Part shown: one piece after another, positions 33,428 to 42,548 of the stretch
How positions within the stretch are numbered: position 1 is the first letter of the stretch
Layout of the letters: each line of letters opens with the position of its first letter
Source: Pseudomonas tumuqii
GTDB taxonomy: Bacteria; Pseudomonadota; Gammaproteobacteria; Pseudomonadales; Pseudomonadaceae
DNA: 64,000 bases
Direction: 5' to 3'
NCBI RefSeq assembly: GCF_013184545.1
Contig: NZ_JAAOJA010000007.1
Span: 62,001 to 126,000 of the forward strand
Program-made: the position numbers and the translations under genes
The notes under the pieces: generated by a model
Told to the model about the DNA's origin: nothing
What the model saw: the letters and a program-made list of their open reading frames with translations, nothing else
Database searches by the model: none

Positions 33428-35185
33428 ATGAGTCTGCAGCAGGAAGAACGCCTGCTGTTGGCGCAACAGCGCCGTGGCTACCGGCGGTTGTGCTTTGTCC
33501 CGGAGCTGGAGCAGGGTTTCGTCGAACACCGGGTGCAGCGCATCCACCGCCGCTTGCTGCTGATCGTCAGCACCGCGATTGTCTTTCAGCTGCTCTACAC
33601 CGTCCTCGATCTGTTGCTGATGCCGCTGGCGGTGGGGCTGACGGTGATGCCCCTGCGGGTGCTGGGCATCCTCGCGGTGCTGGTCTCGTTCGTCTACTGC
33701 CGGCGCCCGCAGAGCCCGCCGCGCCGCGTGTTGCTCGCCTACATCGGCGCATACGCGCTGAACGGCGCCTGCGTGGCGCTGATCATCCACCTGTGCTGGG
33801 CCCAGGGCGTGGCCATGCCCTACGACGGGCTGTTCCTGATCCTGCTGTTCGGCTATGTGCTGCTCGGCGTCTCGTTCCGCGCCGTGAGCGTGGCGGCCTG
33901 GGGGTTCTGCCTGCTGTTCCTGACGCTTGGGTTGTTGCTGACCGAGCCGGACGGCGTGCTGGCCTATCAGGGCCAGTTTCTGATCTTCGCCAACCTGATC
34001 GGCAGTGTCGGCGCCTATCTGCAGGAGCACGGTCAGCGCGGGGCCTGGCTCAATCTGCGCCTGCTCGACCTGGCCCGCCAGCGTGCCGAAGCCGATGACG
34101 CGCGCAAGCTGCGTCTGCTCGCGGCGGCCAGCCATGACCTGCGCCAGCCGCTGAACGCCATGGGCCTGTACGCCCAGCACCTGCTCGAGCAGAGCCAGGA
34201 ACCGGGCATCCGTCGGGTCAGCGCTCGTCTGGCGACCTCGGTGGAGCAACTCAGTCGTCTGTTGCAATCGCTGCTGGACTACACCCGTCTGACCTTGCCG
34301 GGCGGGGTACAGGCCAAGTTGGAAGTGTTCGCCCTGCGGCCGCTGCTCGAACGCCTGAGCGGCGAAACCCGCCGCGAAGCCGAATTGCAGGGGGTCGAGC
34401 TGGATCTGCAATGCGCGGATCTGTGGGTGCACAGCGACCCGTTGCTGCTCGAGCGGGTGCTGCGCAACCTGCTCACCAACGCCCTGCGCCATGCCCAGGC
34501 CGGGCGCGTGACGCTAAGCGCCCGGGAGGAGGCGGGCAGCGTGCTGCTGCAAGTCGCCGACGACGGTCGTGGTCTCAGCGCGGCAGAGCAGGCGCAGGTC
34601 TTCGAGGAATTCCGCCAACTGGACAACCCCGGACGCAATGCCGAGCGCGGCCTGGGCCTCGGTCTGGCCATCGTCCAGCAGCTGGCCGCGCTGCTGGAGC
34701 ATCCGCTGCAGCTGGACTCCAGCCCGGGTCAGGGCACCTGCTTCGCTTTGCGCCTGCCGCGCGCCGCCGTGGGGGCGTGGCAGCCAGCCAAACCGGCCGG
34801 CGCCGCGTTGAGCGGGCGGGTCTTGCTGCTGGAGGACGATGAAGCCGGGCGCGAGGCGTTGTCCGGTCTGTTGCGTCGCTGGGGTTGCGAGGTCTGGGCC
34901 TGCGCCGATCTGCAGGCGGCCCTGGAGTGCCTGGCAGAGGCAGCGCCGCAGTTGTTGATCAGCGATTACCGTCTGGCCGCCAGCGACGATGGGCTGCGCG
35001 CCATCGAGCGCTTACGCGAGGAGGCCGGGCGCATGCTCCCGGCTTTGCTGATCAGCGCCGATATCAGCCCCGAGTTGCAGGAGCGCTGCCTGCCCGCGCA
35101 CGTCACCCTGCTCGGCAAACCCCTGCTGCCGGCGCGTTTGCGCCAGGCTCTGGCGGTGCTGTTGCCGGTTGCTGAAAAAGCCTAG
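33428..35185 (+). CDS. Hybrid sensor histidine kinase with C-terminal receiver
   Basis: A 585-residue protein. The N-terminal half has about six membrane segments (IVSTAIVFQLLYTVLDLLL to LLFLTLGLLLTEPDG); the phospho-accepting His236 is in AAASHDLRQPLNAMGLYAQH; the ATPase core has N- and G-box motifs (LLTNALRHAQAG, VADDGRGLSAAE, GLGLGLAIVQQLA); a receiver domain follows with Asp513 in LLISDYRLA. It lies 30 bases after the foldase gene and converges on a LuxR-type regulator, a probable partner. Signal unknown. Confidence 0.92.
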   Translation: MSLQQEERLLLAQQRRGYRRLCFVPELEQGFVEHRVQRIHRRLLLIVSTAIVFQLLYTVLDLLLMPLAVGLTVMPLRVLGILAVLVSFVYCRRPQSPPRRVLLAYIGAYALNGACVALIIHLCWAQGVAMPYDGLFLILLFGYVLLGVSFRAVSVAAWGFCLLFLTLGLLLTEPDGVLAYQGQFLIFANLIGSVGAYLQEHGQRGAWLNLRLLDLARQRAEADDARKLRLLAAASHDLRQPLNAMGLYAQHLLEQSQEPGIRRVSARLATSVEQLSRLLQSLLDYTRLTLPGGVQAKLEVFALRPLLERLSGETRREAELQGVELDLQCADLWVHSDPLLLERVLRNLLTNALRHAQAGRVTLSAREEAGSVLLQVADDGRGLSAAEQAQVFEEFRQLDNPGRNAERGLGLGLAIVQQLAALLEHPLQLDSSPGQGTCFALRLPRAAVGAWQPAKPAGAALSGRVLLLEDDEAGREALSGLLRRWGCEVWACADLQAALECLAEAAPQLLISDYRLAASDDGLRAIERLREEAGRMLPALLISADISPELQERCLPAHVTLLGKPLLPARLRQALAVLLPVAEKA

Positions 35186-35219
35186 AAGCGGAACGCCGGC
35201 CGGCCGCTCCTACAGCCAG

Positions 35220-35244
35220 GTAGCCCGGATGAAATCCGGGCTAC
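35220..35244. repeat. REP hairpin between convergent kinase and regulator genes
   Basis: GTAGCCCGGATGAAATCCGG continues to a perfect complementary end GGGCTAC. It may serve both transcripts as a transcript-end structure. Confidence 0.75.
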
Positions 35245-35281
35245 GGGACGGTGAGGATCAGGCCTTTTCCATTCATCAGCG

Positions 35282-35899
35282 CTACAGCCATCCACGCTGG
35301 CGCGCGGCGCTGACGCAGGCGGTGCGGGTGTGCACGTCGAGTTCCTGGAACAGGGTCTTCAGGTGGGTTTTTATCGTGTCTTCGGAAACCCCCAGTTGCC
35401 GGCTGATGGCCTTGTTCGGCAAGCCGTCGGCCAGCAGCAGGAGAATCTGTAATTGCCGGGGCGTGAGCGGTGGTTTTGCGCCGGCTCCCGGCGCCGGCAG
35501 GGTTTCCCCGAGCAGCACGCGGGTCACCGCCTGGCGCAGGTCGTCGCTGTTGGCGCTTTTCGGGATAAAGCCCAGGGCACCTGCGGCCAGCGCCGCCTGA
35601 GCATCCAGGTTGGAGTCGCTGGCACTGAGGATCGCCACCGGGGTCATGCGCCCTTGCTGCTGCCAGCGCTGCAGCAGTTCGAGGCCGGCTACGTCCGGCA
35701 GGCGCAAGTCCAGGAGAATCAGGTCGAAATCGTGCTGGCGCAGACACGCCTCGGCTTCGGCGGCGTTCTGCGCGGTCTGGATCTGCAGATTCGCGCAGAG
35801 CGGCGCCAGGGCCAGGCTGAGGCCGTCGAGAAAGATCCGATGGTCATCCACCAGCAACAGGCGAAGCTGGTCGGGCAAGGCAGTACAGAGTGCTGTCAT
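35282..35899 (-). CDS. NarL/LuxR-family response regulator
   Basis: A 205-residue regulator. The receiver domain has the acidic pair in LLLVDDHRIF, the phospho-acceptor Asp64 in LILLDLRLPDV and the lysine in LGFIPKSA. The C-terminal HTH is LTPRQLQILLLLADGLPNKAIS followed by the recognition helix VSEDTIKTHLKTLF. It faces the hybrid kinase tail to tail, which suggests one phosphorelay. Targets unknown; the nearby lipase is a guess only. Confidence 0.93.
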   Translation of the reverse strand: MTALCTALPDQLRLLLVDDHRIFLDGLSLALAPLCANLQIQTAQNAAEAEACLRQHDFDLILLDLRLPDVAGLELLQRWQQQGRMTPVAILSASDSNLDAQAALAAGALGFIPKSANSDDLRQAVTRVLLGETLPAPGAGAKPPLTPRQLQILLLLADGLPNKAISRQLGVSEDTIKTHLKTLFQELDVHTRTACVSAARQRGWL

Positions 35900-36086
35900 G
35901 GCAGTTTCACGCGGTTTTTTGTGGTTATGGTCGCCGCCCGAGTGTAGCGCAAAGTGCTGGCTGGTTTAGGCGCCAGGTCACTAATAGGGGAGGGGAGGGG
36001 GCAGAGATGTAGGAGTCAGGGGGACGCCTAGTTCTTGCTGGCGAGCCGCCCACCGCCGCCGAAGGTCGCCCCAGCAGGCTGCCGGG

Positions 36087-36566
36087 TCAGGCGACCGCGC
36101 TGAAACTGCCGATGCAGCGGTGCCAGGCTTCGATGAAGTCGCGTGGGTGACCCTGCGGGTGAAAGACCCGGCGCCAGACCCGGGCTAGGCCGAGCAGGTC
36201 GTCGGCGGCGGGCAATTCGCGCTGTTCCACCTCGACCAGCATCCAGGCGATGGCGGTGGCGTAACGCAGGTTGACCGTCAGTTCCAGGTGCGGCGCCGCC
36301 AGAAAGGCGTGCTGGCTGGCCAGTCCGCGGATCTGGCTGGCCAGATCCGGATCGAGCGCCAGGTACTGGTCCCAGAGCTGTTGATGGCGCAGTTCGGCGA
36401 TGCGATAGAGGCCATGGCCGCCCTGAGCGTCCAGCGCCGAACCCAGCGCCGACTGGCAGGCGGCGGCACCCAGGAGCAGGACTTCGGCAGCAGGTGAGTG
36501 GCGTCCCAGATAGATCAGCGTGGGGCGTATGACGTGCTGGATCAACTCGCAGGCTGCAATTCCCAT
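36087..36566 (-). CDS. Hypothetical protein conserved in type (helical, 159 aa)
   Basis: A 159-residue protein that I do not recognise. It appears mainly alpha-helical, with no signal peptide or membrane segment. Notable stretches are LIQHVIRPTLIYLGRHSPAAEVLLLGAAACQ (residues 8-38 in outline), GLYRIAELRHQQLWDQYLAL and DFIEAWHRCIGSF at the C-terminus. No catalytic motif is evident. It is monocistronic on the minus strand, and codon use looks like that of its neighbours. An AT-rich stretch follows upstream. Confidence 0.75.
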   Translation of the reverse strand: MGIAACELIQHVIRPTLIYLGRHSPAAEVLLLGAAACQSALGSALDAQGGHGLYRIAELRHQQLWDQYLALDPDLASQIRGLASQHAFLAAPHLELTVNLRYATAIAWMLVEVEQRELPAADDLLGLARVWRRVFHPQGHPRDFIEAWHRCIGSFSAVA

Positions 36567-36829
36567 ATAGCCCTCGCGAAAAGTAGCCGATGGGGCCGGG
36601 GCGCTTGGCAGCTTGTGGTCGTTCTTGAAAAAGGCCCCACCGGAAGCGGGTTTAGCCGCTTGATTTAAAGTGTAGTGCGACCTTTCTCGTGTAATGGACT
36701 GTTTTTAAATTGTTTTATGCTTTCGGTTATTACCTATATTCCGCTTGGTGCTTAGGGCGGTCAGGGCGGCGATCGGTTCGGAGCACAGGACAGCCCGCTG
36801 CTTTTGTGTCGCGCCGTCTCTGACTGCCC
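36567..36829. other. AT-rich intergenic stretch without a gene
   Basis: About 260 bases, clearly richer in A+T than the surroundings around 36655-36760. It probably carries the promoter of the minus-strand gene at 36566. No repeat or gene recognised. Confidence 0.5.
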
Positions 36830-37684
36830 CTAGTCGCCCGTCGCTACAGGCCGTGCCGGGTCGGTAATCCACTCGCTCCAGGAGCCGGCATACAGCGGCG
36901 CCAGCGGGTAGCCGGCAAGGCACAGGGCGAACAGGTTGTGGCAGGCGGTGACCCCGGAGCCGCAGTAGGCCACCAGTTCGCTGGCCGGGCGCTCGCCGAG
37001 TTGCGCGGCGAAGCGCTGGCGCAGTTGCGCGGCCGGCAGGAAGCGGCCGTCGCTGCCCAGGTTGTCGGTGAACGCCGCGCAGCGGGCGCCGGGGATATGC
37101 CCGGCGACCGGGTCCAGCGGTTCCACCTCGCCGCGGAAACGCGGCAGGGCACGGGCGTCGAGCAGGGTCAGTTCGGGGTGGCCGAGGCGCTGTTGCAGCT
37201 CAACCGCGTCGACCAGCAGGCCGGCATCGGGCTGGCCGGCAAAGGTGCCGGGGGCAGGGCTTGGCTGCGCCTGGCTCAGCGCGAAACCGGCCGCGCGCCA
37301 GGCCTGCAGGCCGCCGTCGAGCAGGTAGACGCCCTCGCGCTTGCCCAGCCAGGCCAGCAGCCACCAGGCGCGTGCGGCGAAGGCACCGGGGCCGTCGTCG
37401 TACAGCACCACCTCGCTGCTCGCGTCCAGGCCCCAGGCCCGCAGGCGCTCGAGCAGTGCCTGCGGTTCCGGCAGCGGGTGGCGGCCGGTGACACCCTTGC
37501 TGACCGGGCCGGAGAGGTCGCGCTCGAGATCGGCGAACTGCGCAGCGCCGATATGCCCCTCGGCGTAGCTGCGTTGACCATAGGCCGGGTCATCGAGGGC
37601 GAAGCGGCAGTCGAGAATCAGCAGCCCGGGGCGTTCCAGGCGGGCGTGCAGGTCGTTGGCGGTGATCAGTTGGGCGAGGGGCAT
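36830..37684 (-). CDS. sseA: 3-mercaptopyruvate sulfurtransferase (two-domain rhodanese)
   Basis: A 284-residue protein with two rhodanese domains. The catalytic Cys241 is in YCGSGVTACHN; the loop CGSGVTA marks 3-mercaptopyruvate sulfurtransferases rather than thiosulfate rhodaneses. LLILDCRFALDDPAYGQRSY, YDDGPGAFAARAWW and HIPGARCAAFTDN are conserved. The start at 37684 is preferred because AGGA lies 8 bases upstream; an ATG three codons earlier is possible. It stands alone. Confidence 0.92.
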   Translation of the reverse strand: MPLAQLITANDLHARLERPGLLILDCRFALDDPAYGQRSYAEGHIGAAQFADLERDLSGPVSKGVTGRHPLPEPQALLERLRAWGLDASSEVVLYDDGPGAFAARAWWLLAWLGKREGVYLLDGGLQAWRAAGFALSQAQPSPAPGTFAGQPDAGLLVDAVELQQRLGHPELTLLDARALPRFRGEVEPLDPVAGHIPGARCAAFTDNLGSDGRFLPAAQLRQRFAAQLGERPASELVAYCGSGVTACHNLFALCLAGYPLAPLYAGSWSEWITDPARPVATGD

Positions 37685-37764
37685 GACGGGCATCCTGTGT
37701 CCGGTTGAAGGCTGCGGGCATGATAAACCCGGCACTCAGGCCGATGAACAGCGATTGAGCTAGG

Positions 37765-37961
37765 CTGAGAGCTTGTGAAAACACTCTCGCCTACTGCGAC
37801 CGCCTCTGCGAACGCCTCCAAACGCCCGCTGCGGCGTTGCGCTACGTGAAAAGCAGGGTCATTTAGCTCACTAAACTCCCCTACTTTTCACGTAGCGCGC
37901 CTTGCCGCGAACGCTTGGAGACGGTCTCGCTACGGCGCTCGATATTTTCACAAGCTCTGAG
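37765..37961. mobile_element. Palindromic MITE, full-length copy 2
   Basis: About 197 bp in opposite orientation to the copy at 29225. Ends CTGAGAGCTTGTGAAAACAC and CGATATTTTCACAAGCTCTG are inverted repeats. The centre is a near-perfect hairpin: GCGCTACGTGAAAAGCAGGG pairs with CCCCTACTTTTCACGTAGCG. No open reading frame. Confidence 0.85.
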
Positions 37962-38090
37962 CGCAAAGCGCGAACAGCTGGCTGGTCGCGCCGCTGAATA
38001 ACGGCATGCCCCCGACCGGCCCGGCTACCGGGCCAGCCCAGGCCGTGGGGGCGTGAGTCGGGTGCCGATTGCTCCAGCATCGAGGTGTCT

Positions 38091-38816
38091 ATGCATCCGC
38101 TGATGGTTGTCGTGGCATTTACCTTGCTGGCGGGCATGGCCATGCCGTTCGGCGCGGCACTTGCCAGTGTCGAGCGGATTCGATCGCACTGGCTGGAGGC
38201 CGAGTTCAGGCACGGCATCATGGCCTTCGGTGGCGGTGCGCTGCTCGCGGCAGTGGCCCTGGTGTTGGTGCCGGATGGCATCGCCCACCTGAGCCAGGGC
38301 GCGGCGGCACTGTATTTTTGCCTGGGCGGGGTCGTCTTCATGGGACTGGATATCCTGCTCTATAAAATGAAGACTTCCGCCAGCCAGCTCGCAGCGATGC
38401 TTACCGATTTCATTCCCGAGTCCCTGGCACTCGGCGCCGCCTTCGCCCTGAGCGTGGATAACGCGTTGCTGCTGGCCGTTATGATGGCCTTGCAGAATGT
38501 GCCGGAAGGCTTCAATGCCTACCACGAGCTGCACGGCTCATCCTTGCATCGTCGCCCGCGCATCATCCTGATGTTCGCCGCCATGGCCCTGCTCGGGCCT
38601 GTCGCGGGTGTGGCCGGCTACCTCTGGCTAGCGGACTATCCGACGCAAATGGCCGCCGTCATGCTGGCTGCCTCCGGCGGCATTCTCTATTCGATATTCC
38701 AGGACATCGCCCCCCAGGTGCCGCTGAAAAAGCATTGGGCACCGCCCCTCGGCGCCCTGTTGGGTTTCGCGCTGGGCATAGTCGGCCACATGCTCGTGCT
38801 GAGCAGGATGGTATGA
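38091..38816 (+). CDS. ZIP-family metal transporter
   Basis: A 241-residue membrane protein with about eight hydrophobic segments. The paired metal-binding helices show DFIPESLALGAAFA and QNVPEGFNAYHEL, the ZIP signature (H/D-x-x-P-E-G/S). Likely substrate zinc or another divalent metal, moved into the cytoplasm. ATG at 38091 has GAGG 7 bases upstream; a GTG two codons earlier is less likely. Confidence 0.87.
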   Translation: MHPLMVVVAFTLLAGMAMPFGAALASVERIRSHWLEAEFRHGIMAFGGGALLAAVALVLVPDGIAHLSQGAAALYFCLGGVVFMGLDILLYKMKTSASQLAAMLTDFIPESLALGAAFALSVDNALLLAVMMALQNVPEGFNAYHELHGSSLHRRPRIILMFAAMALLGPVAGVAGYLWLADYPTQMAAVMLAASGGILYSIFQDIAPQVPLKKHWAPPLGALLGFALGIVGHMLVLSRMV

Positions 38817-38879
38817 CGGGGGACGCGGCTGCTGTATGTTGCCCCCTTTTCAGCGGGCGCAGCCCAGGATGAGACCGCC

Positions 38880-39560
38880 ATGAAGCGCTTTGTATTGCTG
38901 GACACCGCCCAGATTCCCGATGGCTCCGGGGCGCTCTGCCTGTTCGAGTACGGCGAGGACTTCGTGATCAAGATTGCCGGTGGCGATGGCGGTCAGCTGA
39001 TGAACACGCGTATGCACGGCTCCGAAGATGCCCTGGCGGCGATTCCCTGCAAAAAGGTCGCTGGGCGTCCGGATTCGCGGGTATTGATCGGTGGCCTGGG
39101 CATGGGCTTCACCCTGGCGGCGGCCCTGCAGAACCTGGGCAAGACCGCCGAGGTGGAAGTCGCCGAGCTGGTGCCGGGCGTGGTCGAATGGAATCGTGGC
39201 CCGCTGGGGGCCAAGGCCGGTTACCCGCTGCTCGATCCGCGCACGCGGGTGTTGCAGGAGGATGTGGCCAACAGCCTGAAGACGGCGGACAAGCGTTACG
39301 ACGCGATCATGCTGGACGTCGACAACGGCCCTGAGGGCCTGACCCAGAAACGCAATAGCTGGTTGTATTCCGCGCAAGGCTTGCAGCGTTGTCACCAGGC
39401 ATTGCGCGCCAAGGGCGTGCTGGCCGTGTGGTCGGCCAGCGCCGACAGCAAGTTCGCCGACAAGGTGCGCAGGGCAGGCTTCAAGGTCGAAGAGGTGCAG
39501 GTCTACGCCCATGGCAACAAGGGCACGCGGCACACCATCTGGATTGCCGACAAGCTGTAG
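38880..39560 (+). CDS. Spermidine-synthase-like SAM-fold protein
   Basis: A 226-residue Rossmann-fold protein. RVLIGGLGMGFTLAAAL is the nucleotide motif, VEVAELVPGVVEWNRGPLG the next, and DAIMLDVDNGPEGLTQKRN resembles the active-site loop of spermidine synthases. It lacks the length (about 280 residues) and some acidic residues of true SpeE, and the order suggests a Pseudomonas paralogue of uncertain substrate. Cytoplasmic. Confidence 0.82.
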   Translation: MKRFVLLDTAQIPDGSGALCLFEYGEDFVIKIAGGDGGQLMNTRMHGSEDALAAIPCKKVAGRPDSRVLIGGLGMGFTLAAALQNLGKTAEVEVAELVPGVVEWNRGPLGAKAGYPLLDPRTRVLQEDVANSLKTADKRYDAIMLDVDNGPEGLTQKRNSWLYSAQGLQRCHQALRAKGVLAVWSASADSKFADKVRRAGFKVEEVQVYAHGNKGTRHTIWIADKL

Positions 39561-39587
39561 GAAGGGTCGGGCCACGCTGGTCGGGCG

Positions 39588-39764
39588 TCGTAGGATGGGT
39601 CGGGCCGCGTAGGTTAGGCGCAGGAAAGTTGGCCTGTTGCCACAAGAGCAAAGGCGCCGTAACCCATCAGCGATAGTGGCCATGACGCCGAGTACAGGCA
39701 CAACTGGTCTGATGGGTATCGCTGCGCTCATCCTACGCGGCCCGCACCATCCTACGGTTACATC
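39588..39764. repeat. Composite repeat block (GATGGGTATCGCTGCGCTCA family)
   Basis: Contains TAGGATGGGTCGGGCCGCGT, a ~50-bp segment around CGCCGTAACCCATCAGCGAT, and GATGGGTATCGCTGCGCTCA followed by TCCTACGCGGCCCGCACCAT. The middle segment recurs inverted at 50165-50215. The 306-base gap 39561-39866 holds nothing else. Confidence 0.65.
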
Positions 39765-39866
39765 TGCATCTGCAGGCCGCGATTAATGGCTTGTCACCTG
39801 CGCGACTCGACCAGCGTGGCCCGCCCAGCGGGGCCAGGAAGGCGATGCCGCGCGGCGTTGGCTCGC

Positions 39867-40928
39867 TCAGCGAATCTTCAGCCGGCCGATGCGGTCGTTA
39901 TCCAGGCTGCCGAAGTACAGGTAATCGCCTACCGGCTTGACCGAGGTGACCATGCGCAGGTGGGTGCCGCTGGTGTCGTGCAGGCTGCGCACGATCTCGC
40001 CCTGTTCGTTGAGGGCGATGGTGAAGCCGTAGGGAATCGCCTTGGGCCACAGCGCACGCGGCAGTTTGGCCATCTGCGCCTTGAGCCAGGGGTGGCGATG
40101 GAGGAAGTCGGCATCGGCCTTGCGTGGCGTCGGCAGGGCCACCCAGAAGGTGCCGGCGCGGTCGCCTTGCAGGTTGTCCGGCAGGCCCGGCAGGTTGTCG
40201 ATGAACACGTCCTGGCTGCCGGCTTTCTCGCCCTTTAGCCAGTAGCGGCTGATGCGGTAGCGGTAGGTTTCGTTGACCAGCACGAAATCCTCGTTGGCCG
40301 ACAGCGCCACGCCGTTGGCGAAGTACAGGTCCTTGAGCAGCACGCGGGTCTCGCCGCTGTTCGGGCTGTAGCTGAGCAGGCGGCCGTGGGGGCGGGCTTC
40401 GAGCAGGTCGAGCAAATAATCCGGTTGCGCGAAACGCGAGGAGGCGTCGCTGAAATAGATGGTGCCGTCGCTGGCAATGTCCAGGTCGTCGGTGAACTTG
40501 AAGGGCAGGCCTTCGGCTTCGGTGGTCAGGACCTGGATCTGCCCTTGCGGGTCGATGGACAGCAGGCCCTTGTAGGCGTCGGCGACGATCAGCTTGCCGG
40601 CGGCGTCGAAGTCCATGCCCAGCGGCCGGCCCCGAGTGTCGGCGAAGGGCGTGACACTGCCGTCGGCCTCGAGGCGGACGATGCGGCCGTCATGCTGGCC
40701 GCTGTAGACCCGGCCCTGGGTGTCCACGGCGGTGTCTTCCGGGCCGTGCAACTGACCGCGGCCGAGCAGTTCGGCCTTCATCAGGGTGTCGTTGGGTTCC
40801 AGCACGCCGGTCATCGCCGGGGCGGGCGGCGCCTGCCAGGCCAGCGGGTCGATGGGGCTGGGGGTGATGGCCAGGTAGAGCGCCGCGGCGGCGATCAGCA
40901 GGACGAGTAGGCCAAGCAGTTTCTTCAT
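39867..40928 (-). CDS. SMP-30/strictosidine-synthase-like six-bladed beta-propeller protein
   Basis: A 353-residue protein with an N-terminal membrane anchor or uncleaved signal (LLGLLVLLIAAAALYLAI). Propeller motifs are GPEDTAVDTQGRVYSG, GRPLGMDFDAAGKLIVADA, FTDDLDIASDGTIYFSDASS and YFANGVALSANEDFVLVNET, typical of the gluconolactonase/strictosidine-synthase-like group (as in the APMAP family). Probably a periplasm-facing lactonase or esterase; substrate unknown. It is divergent from rnd. Confidence 0.85.
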   Translation of the reverse strand: MKKLLGLLVLLIAAAALYLAITPSPIDPLAWQAPPAPAMTGVLEPNDTLMKAELLGRGQLHGPEDTAVDTQGRVYSGQHDGRIVRLEADGSVTPFADTRGRPLGMDFDAAGKLIVADAYKGLLSIDPQGQIQVLTTEAEGLPFKFTDDLDIASDGTIYFSDASSRFAQPDYLLDLLEARPHGRLLSYSPNSGETRVLLKDLYFANGVALSANEDFVLVNETYRYRISRYWLKGEKAGSQDVFIDNLPGLPDNLQGDRAGTFWVALPTPRKADADFLHRHPWLKAQMAKLPRALWPKAIPYGFTIALNEQGEIVRSLHDTSGTHLRMVTSVKPVGDYLYFGSLDNDRIGRLKIR

Positions 40929-41124
40929 TGCGCGTATTCCTTGTGCTGAAGTGTGCGAGCGGTCGCCAGATTACACAGGTAGCCGTCGGCAAGGCGAGAG
41001 CGGCAGGAGCTCGAGGCGCGCCAGGCGGCCGATGGCACGGCCCTGTGTCGGTTGGCGGGCGCGTAATACCCGGCAAAGGGCCGGGGCGATATATACTGCG
41101 CGGCATTCTTGATGGGAGCGCCGC

Positions 41125-42258
41125 GTGGCTATTGATATTCACTGGATTCGTGACAACGCCAGCCTGGCGCAGCACTGCGCCAGCTGGCGCAGCCTGCCGT
41201 TCGTGGCGGTAGACACCGAATTTATGCGGGTCGACACCTTTTACCCGATCGCCGGCCTGCTGCAGGTCAGCGAAGGCGAGCGCGCCTACCTGATCGATCC
41301 GTTGCTGATCGACGACTGGACGCCGTTCGCCGAGCTGCTGCAGGACCCGGCCGTGGTCAAGGTGCTGCATGCCTGCAGCGAGGATCTGGAAGTCTTCCTG
41401 CGCCTGACCGGCAGCCTGCCAGTGGCCCTGTTTGACACCCAGCTGGCCGCTGCCTACCTCAATCTCGGTTTCTCCATGGGCTATTCGCGCCTGGTCCAGG
41501 CGGTGCTGAACATCGAACTGCCCAAGGGCGAAACCCGTTCGGACTGGCTGCAGCGCCCGCTCACCGAGACCCAGGTCAGCTACGCCGCCGAGGACGTGCT
41601 GCACCTGGCCGAGGTCTATAACCTGCTGCAGCAACAGCTGTCGGCGGAGAAAAATGCCTGGGTGCTGGAAGACGGCGCCGAGCTGGTGGCCAACCTGGGC
41701 CGTGAAATCGCCCCGGAGGATGCCTACCGCGAGGCCAAGCTGGCCTGGAAACTGTCCCGCGCACAACTGGCGGTGCTGCGTGAACTCTGCGCCTGGCGCG
41801 AACGCGAGGCGCGGGCGCGCAACCAGCCGCGCAACCGCATCATCCGCGAGCATTCACTGTGGCCGTTGGCCCGCACCCAGCCGGACAACCTGGTGGCGCT
41901 GGCGCGGATCGACGACATGCACCCGAAAACCGTGCGCCAGGATGGCGAGTTCCTGCTCCAGCTGATCAAGCGCGCCGCCGCCACGCCGCCGCAAGACTGG
42001 CCCGAGGCGTTGCCCGAGCCCCTGCCGCTGGAAGCCTCGAGCTTGTTGAAGAAACTGCGCGCCATCGGCCAGCGCGAAGGCGAACGCCTGAACATCGCCC
42101 CGGAGCTGATGCTGCGCAAGAAAACCCTCGAAGCCCTGCTGAAAACCGGCTACCCCAATGGCCCCTACCAGCTGCCGGACTCGCTGCGTGGCTGGCGCCG
42201 TGAATTGATGGGCCAGGTCCTGCTCGATTGCCTGGCCGGCGAAGGAGAATCCGCGTGA
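41125..42258 (+). CDS. rnd: Ribonuclease D
   Basis: A 377-residue 3'-5' exoribonuclease that trims tRNA precursors. The DEDD exonuclease core has [30 protein letters not shown] and the [13 protein letters not shown] motif; an HRDC domain ([20 protein letters not shown]) follows. The start is GTG with GGGAG upstream. It overlaps ycgL by 4 bases. Confidence 0.95.
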   Translation: MAIDIHWIRDNASLAQHCASWRSLPFVAVDTEFMRVDTFYPIAGLLQVSEGERAYLIDPLLIDDWTPFAELLQDPAVVKVLHACSEDLEVFLRLTGSLPVALFDTQLAAAYLNLGFSMGYSRLVQAVLNIELPKGETRSDWLQRPLTETQVSYAAEDVLHLAEVYNLLQQQLSAEKNAWVLEDGAELVANLGREIAPEDAYREAKLAWKLSRAQLAVLRELCAWREREARARNQPRNRIIREHSLWPLARTQPDNLVALARIDDMHPKTVRQDGEFLLQLIKRAAATPPQDWPEALPEPLPLEASSLLKKLRAIGQREGERLNIAPELMLRKKTLEALLKTGYPNGPYQLPDSLRGWRRELMGQVLLDCLAGEGESA

Positions 42259-42548
42259 AGCGCATCTGCTCGATCTACAAAAGCCCGCGCAAGAGCGGGA
42301 TGTACCTCTATGTGCTGAAAAGCGATGCCCTGGAGCGCGTGCCGGAACCTCTGCTGGCCGCATTCGGTCCGCCGACCCTGGCTTTCAGCATGGTGCTCAC
42401 CCCGGAGCGCAAGCTGGCTAGCGAGGATATTCACGCTGTGCTGGAAAACCTCGAGAAGCAGGGCTACCACCTGCAGATGCCGCCGCCGGAAGATGAATAC
42501 ATCGAGCACCTGCCAGACGAATTGCTGCGGCGCAACGATCCGATATGA
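42255..42548 (+). CDS. YcgL-domain protein
   Basis: A 97-residue protein with the YcgL signature: [19 protein letters not shown] at the N-terminus, then [19 protein letters not shown] and [20 protein letters not shown]. The GTG start overlaps the rnd stop by 4 bases and the gene overlaps the next dehydrogenase by 4. In this family function is unknown; the conserved link to rnd suggests a role in RNA metabolism. Confidence 0.92.
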   Translation: MKRICSIYKSPRKSGMYLYVLKSDALERVPEPLLAAFGPPTLAFSMVLTPERKLASEDIHAVLENLEKQGYHLQMPPPEDEYIEHLPDELLRRNDPI

